11,176 nucleotides of DNA from an uncultured bacterium (GTDB lineage Bacteria; Patescibacteria; ABY1; SG8-24; 2-12-FULL-60-25). Positions within the stretch are counted from its first letter, which is position 1, and the number at the start of each line of letters is the position of its first letter. A program made the position numbers and the translations under genes. The notes below the pieces were generated by a model. It made no database searches and was not told the origin of the DNA. It saw only the letters and a list, made by a program, of their open reading frames with translations. The stretch lies in assembly GCA_937863195.1 (NCBI GenBank), contig CALMET010000005.1, positions 1 to 11,176 on the forward strand, read 5' to 3'. Shown here one piece after another: positions 6,738-11,176 of the stretch.

Positions 6738-7488
6738 ATTTTACCTGAATGGCTCCTTCTGAAATCTTGAGCAAGTCTGAATCTTTAATGCCAAGGCTTA
6801 GCTCGCGCATCACCTGATAAGCTGCGGCACCATCTTTCAAATAATGCATCGTACCGCTTGGATGAACATAATACGCTTCGCCATGCGCTTGTACGCGCAA
6901 AACGATCTTGCCTTTGAGCTTATCCATGAATGGACCATTACCGACCTGCATCTTTACAAAATCCTGCTCGGTGATACCAAGACCAAATGAGCGCATCATC
7001 TGATAAGCTGTCGCGCCGTCTTTCATGTAGTAGCGCGCACCATTGGCTGGTGAGACATACCAAGCTTCACCATTCTTCTCAACACGCAACAAAATACGTC
7101 CACGTAAACGTGTTGCTGCAGGTGCACTTACCGTTGGCTCGGTTGGTTTAGGTTCTGGCTTTGGTGCGGTCGTAGGGGCAGTGTAGGGCGTTTGAGAAAC
7201 GCTCACGAGTTGCTGACCAACCCAACCCATTTTGCCATCACTCGTCTTCACCTTGTACCAACCATCGGTCTCGCCGATCAGCGCAACCTTGCTACCAACA
7301 GCAAGCGTCGTTAAAACGGTTGAACCCTCCATACACGCAACATCGCGCACGCGAGCGCCGGTGGTGACGGTAGCGGTCCATGCACGTTCATAGATTGGAT
7401 CTTCAAAACAGGCACCAGCAAAAGCCGCTTGAGGTGCCATGGTCAAAAGTGGCGCCGCGGTAAGCAACAAGGCAAGAGTTTTACGCAT
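6736..7488 (-). CDS. Secreted SH3-domain protein with two LGI-type C-terminal repeats
   Basis: A 250-residue exported protein. MRKTLALLLTAAPLLTMAPQAAFA is a signal peptide with probable cleavage after residue 24. Residues about 40-98 (TTGARVRDVACMEGSTVLTTLAVGSKVALIGETDGWYKVKTSDGKMGWV broken over the domain) form a bacterial SH3 (SH3b) fold, often a cell-wall or peptide-binding module. C27 and C52 could pair. A Pro/Thr/Lys linker (99-126) precedes two similar modules, 128-180 and 191-242, each ending in LGI plus an acidic and hydrophobic tail. These modules recur in CPR exported proteins, and I infer a cell-surface role. ATG 7488 is chosen because it begins the signal peptide; in-frame codons upstream run into the divergent gene. 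A TATCCT -10 lies just upstream. Confidence 0.85.
   Translation of the reverse strand: MRKTLALLLTAAPLLTMAPQAAFAGACFEDPIYERAWTATVTTGARVRDVACMEGSTVLTTLAVGSKVALIGETDGWYKVKTSDGKMGWVGQQLVSVSQTPYTAPTTAPKPEPKPTEPTVSAPAATRLRGRILLRVEKNGEAWYVSPANGARYYMKDGATAYQMMRSFGLGITEQDFVKMQVGNGPFMDKLKGKIVLRVQAHGEAYYVHPSGTMHYLKDGAAAYQVMRELSLGIKDSDLLKISEGAIQVK
6763..7107 (-). repeat. Two tandem LGI-type protein modules
   Basis: Module 1 (6949-7107) reads LRGRILLRVEKNGEAWYV...YYMKDGATAYQMMRSFGLGI; module 2 (6763-6918) reads LKGKIVLRVQAHGEAYYV...HYLKDGAAAYQVMRELSLGI. They are about 52 residues each, with roughly 60 percent identity by eye, separated by a 10-residue spacer. Confidence 0.8.
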
Positions 7489-7496
7489 ATATCCAC

Positions 7497-7505
7497 AGGA
7501 TAGCA
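7497..7505 (-). promoter_or_regulatory. Extended -10 of the SH3/LGI-repeat gene
   Basis: On the minus strand TGC-TATCCT ends 8 nt before ATG 7488, with TTTACC (7526-7521) 18 bp upstream as a possible -35. Predicted leader is about 2 nt, so the mRNA is essentially leaderless. Confidence 0.5.
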
Positions 7506-7537
7506 CTCCGTTGCTTCGTGGGTAAACCTCGATCTGA

Positions 7538-7543
7538 TACCCT
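7538..7543 (+). promoter_or_regulatory. -10 element for a leaderless transcript of the flavodoxin-like gene
   Basis: TACCCT ends 6 nt before ATG 7550, the same spacing as the TATACT box at 2876. The start point would coincide with the start codon. It faces away from the promoter at 7497-7505 in a 61-bp divergent gap. Confidence 0.4.
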
Positions 7544-7549
7544 GTACGC

Positions 7550-8257
7550 ATGAACCCTTTTTCTCCCCGGTTAAAGATGGATGCCACCATTGAACATCTC
7601 AAAGGCAAAAAGCGGATTCTCTTCTTAACGACCTCGAACCGCTGGGTTGGAGAAAAAGGCGGCGAGAAGCCAAAAAGCACCAAACTTGCTGAACGCATTG
7701 CCGAACTTGTCGGCAATGAACGCGTCACTATTATCGATGCGACCAAATTAAAGATTTACCCCTGCGAAGGCAATGTCTCAACTGAACGTGGCAACACTTG
7801 TGGTGAAAAGAAAGCAGCACTTAAAGATGATGAAAAGAATCCAAGCGGGTGCCATCGCTGCTGGGCAAGCGTGAATAACCCCGATGACGAGCTTTGGCAA
7901 ATCAGTAAACCTCTTCTAGAATCTGATGCCGTCGTGTTTTTTGGATCGATTCGCTGGGGCCAAATGAATGCCTACTATCAAAAACTCATCGAGCGCCTGA
8001 CGTGGCTCGAGAATCGTCATTCAACCCTTGGCGAAGAAAATCTGTTGAAAGAAATCGATGCAGGTATTATCGCCATCGGCCAAAACTGGAACGGTGATAA
8101 CGTTGTACGGACACAAAAGCAGGTCCTAGACTTCTTTGGCTTCAAAACTCCAGAGACGCTCTCATGGCACTGGAGCTATTCGCATGACGCAGCCGATGAA
8201 CGTCCTGAGAGCTATCAAGAAGCCGTCACCGCCTTTGAAAAAGCATTTCTCGCCTAA
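7550..8257 (+). CDS. Flavodoxin-like NAD(P)H-dependent FMN reductase with four-Cys insert
   Basis: A 235-residue protein with the flavodoxin fold of the NADPH-dependent FMN reductase/WrbA group. KRILFLTTSNRW (21-32) is the first strand and phosphate-binding loop, and DAVVFFGSIRWGQMNAYYQKLIERL (126-150 region) corresponds to the conserved 'V.GSP.Y.G..s..lK.fiDR' flavin segment. It probably reduces a quinone, flavin or other electrophile in the cytosol. Between these motifs lie C72, C84, C101 and C104; the last two form a CxxC. Similar cysteines bind an Fe-S cluster in iron-sulfur flavoproteins, but their spacing here is unusual, so a metal site is only possible. ATG 7550 matches the -10 spacing; ATG 7577 is an alternative that would keep the fold. 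A strong terminator follows. Confidence 0.82.
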   Translation: MNPFSPRLKMDATIEHLKGKKRILFLTTSNRWVGEKGGEKPKSTKLAERIAELVGNERVTIIDATKLKIYPCEGNVSTERGNTCGEKKAALKDDEKNPSGCHRCWASVNNPDDELWQISKPLLESDAVVFFGSIRWGQMNAYYQKLIERLTWLENRHSTLGEENLLKEIDAGIIAIGQNWNGDNVVRTQKQVLDFFGFKTPETLSWHWSYSHDAADERPESYQEAVTAFEKAFLA

Positions 8258-8260
8258 CAG

Positions 8261-8315
8261 AAAAACCGCCCGAAGGCACGTCGTTCATGAACGATCGTGC
8301 CGAAGGCGGTTTTTT
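8261..8315. terminator. Long bidirectional terminator hairpin
   Basis: Outer arms AAAAACCGCC (8261-8270) and GGCGGTTTTT (8305-8314) close an interior loop (CGAA/GAA), then GGCACG/CGTGCC (8275-8280 and 8296-8301) and TCGTTC/GAACGA (8281-8286 and 8289-8294) with a 2-nt loop and one bulged T at 8295. It lies between the convergent reductase and sigma operons. Confidence 0.85.
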
Positions 8316-8366
8316 ACTGCATGCTTGGCAAACCTTACTGAACGCTATTCCCCTATAACAGCGCTC

Positions 8367-8939
8367 TTATTCAGACGTGGTGGACGTGCTGCGATCAACC
8401 TTCCAAGGCTTATCGGCACCGCGTTTCATCTTCTGTCTAAAGACTTTTTTATCTTTTGGATGCTTGCCAATATCGTGTTTGATCACGTCTTTGAGCAACT
8501 CTTTTGCCCCTGCTTCATCACCGGCGGCGCGAAGCTCTTCAGCTTTTACGAGCTTGGCGAATGCCTCCGCGTCGATATCACCTGCGAATGGCTTATCGGC
8601 CGTTAATTCTTTGAACTTGGCAAAGTCATTGGCTTTGATTGCCGCTGTGACGGCTTCATGATGTGCCTTCATCTCAGCGGTTGGCTCTTTCATCCCTCGC
8701 TTTAGGTGACGTGGGGATTCAATACCAGCATCTTCAAGAAGTTTTTTCGCTTCATCTTGTTTTCCTTCTTTGGCAAGAGCCTTTGCTTTTTCAAGAACAT
8801 CTTTTTGTTCTTGGCTAAGGTTGGCTGAACCGCTACCAAAGCCATGCGCCGAAACGCCAGCTAACGGAGCGATAATCACCATTAAGGTAAAGAGCGGGAT
8901 AATGACCGCTAATGAATAAAGCGTCTTTCGTTTGTTCAT
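8367..8939 (-). CDS. Secreted or membrane-anchored helical protein, third gene of the sigma operon
   Basis: I do not recognise the family. The 190-residue product starts MNKRKTLYSLAVIIPLFTLM and continues hydrophobic to about residue 30, a signal peptide with possible cleavage after VSA-31, or an uncleaved anchor. The rest is charged and helical. Two segments look like copies of one helix-turn-helix: KAKALAKEGKQDEAKKLLEDAGI (51-73) and KAEELRAAGDEAGAKELLKDVI (133-153), similar to TPR-like hairpins. His and Met residues (H79, M83, M90, H93, H94, H155, H160, M171) could bind metal, recalling Spy/CnrX-type periplasmic sensors, but there is no firm match. It starts 7 bp after the putative anti-sigma gene, so is probably co-transcribed and may be either the sensor partner or the main regulon product. 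Confidence 0.8.
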   Translation of the reverse strand: MNKRKTLYSLAVIIPLFTLMVIIAPLAGVSAHGFGSGSANLSQEQKDVLEKAKALAKEGKQDEAKKLLEDAGIESPRHLKRGMKEPTAEMKAHHEAVTAAIKANDFAKFKELTADKPFAGDIDAEAFAKLVKAEELRAAGDEAGAKELLKDVIKHDIGKHPKDKKVFRQKMKRGADKPWKVDRSTSTTSE

Positions 8940-8946
8940 AAACTGT

Positions 8947-9894
8947 TTAGAGGGTTAGCGCTTCTTCATTCCGAAGCGTCTTGAGGAATTGGTAAGGACG
9001 AACGCCCTTACAATCAGTACTACGCTCGGAGGTGAATTTTGTGTCACGTAGAATTTCTGGAAGATTCGACATGTCGATGGTGTCCATCGGCTTTATTGGC
9101 TTCATTGCGCTAATCATCCCGGGTCTTGGGCCAGGCATAGGCATCCCACGCACCTCCCATGGGATGGCAAAACAAGCGTGAAAGACCGAAGTCTCCCCAT
9201 TTGCCTCCAAACGCTTCACCGGCAACCCAACAAAACGGATTTCTTTTGATTGAATAAGCGCCTGGCAATCACGAATACGCAGATCTTCTCCATTTACCTT
9301 CCAGGTCGCACCATCAAATGCCTTAATCGTGACGAGAGAGAAGTCTTTGCTAATCTCGATGATTTCACCAGCAAGTAATCCCTGCTCTGGCTGATTCCAT
9401 AGCGCTTTTTGCTGCTCTACCGTGGCGCGGTGCAATGGGATACGGGATCCGAAGCGATAATCAACCTCCGAACCTAAGCCCGACAAATACACAGCGGTAC
9501 CACCGGCCAAGGCAATGACCGTACCCCCTACAATCAATAAGACAAATGAATAGCGGTAGCCCTTGCCCGTATGACGCACGTTTTCATAAGCGATAAACAA
9601 GGCGACAATAAAAATCGCCATCCAAAACAACGGTAAGACATCCAATAAGAATGGCAATAACCCCGGATGCGTCACGCGATGCAGTTCAAAACCAGAATTT
9701 GCCATGGCAAATACCATCACGCCAGAAGCTGCTGCCGCCAATACCAATGCCAAAACCGCAAAGAACCACAAGGCTTTTTCTTTCAACACAAACTGCCAGC
9801 GTGGACGCGGGGTCACATGCTCTTGCTCGATAAGATCGATCACCTTGTTGGCGATCTGGTCTTTTTGAGAGGATGGTTCGTGAGAGGTATTCAT
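8947..9894 (-). CDS. Three-TM putative anti-sigma factor with extracytoplasmic domain
   Basis: A 315-residue membrane protein starting 2 bp after the ECF sigma gene, the usual position of a cognate anti-sigma factor. The cytosolic N-terminus (1-40) has a predicted helix IANKVIDLIEQEHV and a PRPRWQFVLKE motif before TM1 (41-64); TM2 is about 80-103 and TM3 about 115-140. Residues 141-315 would lie outside the membrane. They include a beta-rich segment (AGEIIEISKDFSLVTIKAFDGATWKV), cysteines 210, 241 and 295, and a Met/Pro-rich stretch MPMPGPRPGMISAMKPIKPM. The classical zinc anti-sigma HxxxCxxC motif is absent, so any sigma binding is inferred from gene order, topology and the short cytosolic helix. 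I infer that the outer domain senses an envelope signal. Confidence 0.7.
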   Translation of the reverse strand: MNTSHEPSSQKDQIANKVIDLIEQEHVTPRPRWQFVLKEKALWFFAVLALVLAAAASGVMVFAMANSGFELHRVTHPGLLPFLLDVLPLFWMAIFIVALFIAYENVRHTGKGYRYSFVLLIVGGTVIALAGGTAVYLSGLGSEVDYRFGSRIPLHRATVEQQKALWNQPEQGLLAGEIIEISKDFSLVTIKAFDGATWKVNGEDLRIRDCQALIQSKEIRFVGLPVKRLEANGETSVFHACFAIPWEVRGMPMPGPRPGMISAMKPIKPMDTIDMSNLPEILRDTKFTSERSTDCKGVRPYQFLKTLRNEEALTL

Positions 9895-9896
9895 AC

Positions 9897-10463
9897 TTAG
9901 CGTGGATCGTGGTCAAGGTTGTCTTTCAATTTTTTCTTTGCTCGAGAGATCAGTGTCCCAACCGTACTCACCGGCACCTGCAAAATATCAGAGATTTCGG
10001 TATATTCGCGCTCTTCAAAGTAGCGAAGCACGAGCACGTCGCGATACTTTGCGTCCATGGCATAGAGCGACTTGCGAATGACTTCGCTATCGAGCGATTT
10101 GCCCGCCTCCTCTTCAATATCGAGGACCGAGGGCAAAATACCGAGCAGCTCTTCGCCATCACCGACCAAGGACCCCTCAGGTCTCGCCTTACGCGAACGA
10201 AAGAAACTCATGGCTTCGTTATGGGTAATACGATAAATCCATGACGAAAATTTCAACCCGGCATCAAAACCGTTCAAATTACGATAGGCTTTAATGAACG
10301 TATTTTGCAAAACATCCTCAGCATCTTCACGGCGAAAAACGCCCAAGCGCCGAATATAACGCATGAGCTTTTCATCATACCGCCTCACGAGCACGCCAAA
10401 AGCCTCCTTGCGCTGCAAGGTTTGAAGAACGAGCTGCTCATCCGTCATGGCGTCTAAAAGCAT
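9897..10463 (-). CDS. ECF-subfamily RNA polymerase sigma factor
   Basis: A 188-residue sigma70-family protein with only regions 2 and 4, the ECF layout. Region 2 (about 20-90) includes RREDAEDVLQNTFIKAYRNL and FSSWIYRITHNEAMSFFR, which bind core enzyme and the -10 element. An acidic linker (100-124) leads to region 4 (about 125-180) with YRDVLVLRYFEEREYTEISDILQVPVSTVGTLISRAKKKLK, the helix-turn-helix for -35 recognition. It would redirect RNA polymerase to an envelope or stress regulon, held in check by the membrane protein encoded 2 bp downstream. Start candidates are GTG 10469, ATG 10463 and ATG 10448; none has a Shine-Dalgarno. ATG 10463 is my choice; MTDEQLVL from 10448 also fits family N-termini. 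Confidence 0.93.
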   Translation of the reverse strand: MLLDAMTDEQLVLQTLQRKEAFGVLVRRYDEKLMRYIRRLGVFRREDAEDVLQNTFIKAYRNLNGFDAGLKFSSWIYRITHNEAMSFFRSRKARPEGSLVGDGEELLGILPSVLDIEEEAGKSLDSEVIRKSLYAMDAKYRDVLVLRYFEEREYTEISDILQVPVSTVGTLISRAKKKLKDNLDHDPR

Positions 10464-10498
10464 GGTCACGACTTAAAACGTATTACGTCCACCAGCGA

Positions 10499-10504
10499 AT
10501 AATA
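10499..10504 (-). promoter_or_regulatory. Possible -10 element of the sigma operon
   Basis: TATTAT on the minus strand lies about 35 nt upstream of ATG 10463, in the most A/T-rich part of the intergenic gap. No good -35 accompanies it; an autoregulated ECF-type promoter elsewhere in the gap is equally possible. Confidence 0.25.
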
Positions 10505-10550
10505 TTCTAGTGATAAATACGTCTTGAGATCCTTCTATCGTACCCCTGCG

Positions 10551-10578
10551 TCTGAACCCCCACAAGCGTGGGGACAGA
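10551..10578. promoter_or_regulatory. GC-rich hairpin in the divergent sigma/membrane-protein gap
   Basis: CCCCAC (10558-10563) pairs with GTGGGG (10568-10573) around AAGC. Outer TCTG (10551-10554) and CAGA (10575-10578) can extend it. An alternative outer pair is CCTTCT (10531-10536) with AGAAGG (10576-10581). No U-tract follows on either strand, so it is not an intrinsic terminator; it may be a protein-binding site. Confidence 0.35.
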
Positions 10579-10588
10579 AGGTTTCTTA

Positions 10589-10597
10589 TGCTATTGT
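10589..10597 (+). promoter_or_regulatory. Extended -10 of the small four-TM gene
   Basis: TGC-TATTGT ends 9 nt before ATG 10607, predicting a leader of about 2-3 nt. There is no clear -35, which an extended -10 can tolerate. Confidence 0.4.
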
Positions 10598-10606
10598 ATT
10601 TGTCAT

Positions 10607-11050
10607 ATGAATCTAAGCTGGTCTTATACCTTTCAGGGTCGCGCAAAAAATCTCTTTGTCGGCATTATCTTTAGCTTGGTTGGACTTGGTCTCGGTATCG
10701 GAGCCTTTTTTGCACGCGCTGAATGGCTCGCTATGGCCGCTCTCGGTTTTCTTGCCCTCGTCTTTTTTGGCATCGGTGCGACCTTGCTCATCATGGACAA
10801 GCTCGGCGCTTCTGATCAGCATATCAGTAACGTTGGTGGACTCTTGGGCGCTCTCAGTTTTGCTATCCCTTCAATTTTTGTTTTTCCCTTCGTCTATAAA
10901 ACCGACTTCTGGCTCGGACTCTTATTCTCTGGTTTAGGTCTCTTTGTCCTCGTTGTGACCATTATCCTCTATCGCTACCAAGAAAAAACCGGCAAAGCTG
11001 GCTGGTCAAAATCGTGGTCCATGGATATCTCCAAAGATGATTTGAAATAA
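10607..11050 (+). CDS. Small four-TM membrane protein of unknown function
   Basis: I do not recognise the family. The 147-residue product has a short polar N-terminus (MNLSWSYTFQGRAKN), four predicted spans (about 16-36, 41-63, 76-97 and 102-123) and a charged cytosolic tail with WSKSWSMDISKDDLK. There are no obvious catalytic residues. An in-frame GTG at 10568 would add 13 residues (with two Cys), but it lies within the hairpin and upstream of the extended -10, so ATG 10607 is preferred. It diverges from the sigma factor gene; the shared gap may place it under that sigma factor, but this is inference. Confidence 0.8.
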   Translation: MNLSWSYTFQGRAKNLFVGIIFSLVGLGLGIGAFFARAEWLAMAALGFLALVFFGIGATLLIMDKLGASDQHISNVGGLLGALSFAIPSIFVFPFVYKTDFWLGLLFSGLGLFVLVVTIILYRYQEKTGKAGWSKSWSMDISKDDLK

Positions 11051-11056
11051 CCGTCT

Positions 11057-11176
11057 ATGATGATCGAATCCCATCCTCTCGAAGCCTGTCTCACCGCCGA
11101 AGGTGTGCGTGCGTTTTCTGACCGCCATCTTGAACAAGCCAAAACCTACCAAAAAACCATCGCCTCACTCAAAGAC
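11057..11176 (+). CDS. Start of a gene cut by the window edge, product not identified
   Basis: An open frame from ATG 11057 (a second ATG follows directly at 11060) runs 40 codons to the end without a stop. The fragment, beginning MMIESHPLEACLTAEGVRAF and continuing SDRHLEQAKTYQKTIASLKD, is polar and helical. The N-terminus of an M3-type oligopeptidase can look like this, but the fragment is too short to decide. It follows the four-TM gene by 6 bp on the same strand, so the two are probably co-transcribed. Confidence 0.6.
   Translation, partial: MMIESHPLEACLTAEGVRAFSDRHLEQAKTYQKTIASLKD

Noticed and set aside
7489..7746. N-terminal extension of the SH3/LGI gene from upstream start codons
   Set aside because: It would overlap the divergent reductase gene and both promoters and bury the signal peptide inside the protein.
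8136..8606. Open frame on the + strand spanning the reductase end, terminator and secreted-protein gene
   Set aside because: It runs through a strong terminator and opposes a well-formed signal-peptide gene; composition is random-like.
10464..10606. GTG 10568 and GTG 10469 as the true starts of the four-TM and sigma genes
   Set aside because: The first lies in a hairpin upstream of the likely transcription start; the second adds two residues without a ribosome site. Neither can be excluded fully, but nearby ATGs fit better.
1..11176. CRISPR array, tRNA, rRNA, riboswitch or anti-phage defence system
   Set aside because: No regularly spaced direct repeats, cloverleaf, rRNA-like sequence or recognisable nuclease/toxin pair was seen on either strand.
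1..11176. Alternative genetic code (UGA as glycine, as in some CPR lineages)
   Set aside because: The VOC gene ends at TGA inside a terminator and tryptophan is encoded by TGG. No gene needs TGA read-through, so code 11 fits.

Overview
This window looks like a compact bacterial chromosome segment, probably from the Candidate Phyla Radiation (Patescibacteria). The best lineage clue is the exported protein at 6736-7488. It carries two copies of a 'L+G+I-LRV...GEA-YYV...YLKDG..AY..MR.L.LGI...DL.KI' module that I associate with CPR surface proteins. Genes are tightly packed and often convergent, with stop codons inside shared hairpins. Clear Shine-Dalgarno sequences are absent, and several genes have a -10-like hexamer so close to the start codon that a leaderless mRNA is likely. 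All stops fit genetic code 11 (TAA, TAG and TGA are all used). I see no rRNA, tRNA, CRISPR array or intact insertion sequence. The lineage call is an inference.

Layout. (1) 1-2794: two FAD-dependent oxidoreductases converge and overlap by 41 bp. One is an amine-oxidase-type enzyme truncated by the window edge; the other is a phytoene desaturase/carotenoid isomerase/retinol saturase-like enzyme on the minus strand. (2) 2888-3667: a DUF817-like multi-pass membrane protein. (3) 3662-4538 (minus): a MarR-type repressor and a VOC (glyoxalase/extradiol dioxygenase-like) enzyme, one base apart. (4) 4611-6701: divergent from marR, a 696-aa DHA2/EmrB-type 14-TM exporter. The 72-bp gap between them holds a TTGACA promoter overlapped by two palindromes, so the MarR protein probably controls both directions. 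(5) 6736-7488 (minus): a secreted SH3 plus LGI-repeat protein. (6) 7550-8257: a flavodoxin-like NAD(P)H-dependent reductase with a four-cysteine insert. (7) 8367-10463 (minus): an ECF sigma factor, a three-TM putative anti-sigma protein and a secreted helical protein, read as one operon. (8) 10607-11050: a small four-TM protein, then the first 40 codons of another gene cut by the window edge.

The most unusual item is the exporter's C-terminus. After the last membrane helix and a Pro/Ala-rich linker, about 125 residues read like an IS200/REP-type Y1 (HUH) transposase domain. The spacing of the YHVV strand, the RLKE helix, the ALH segment, the WxxGY segment and the terminal SYLALQ tyrosine is kept, but the first histidine of the HUH pair is alanine. 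This suggests a transposase-derived domain captured as a cytosolic domain of a drug-efflux pump. The second item is the sigma/anti-sigma/secreted-protein operon, which looks like an envelope-stress or ligand-sensing circuit.
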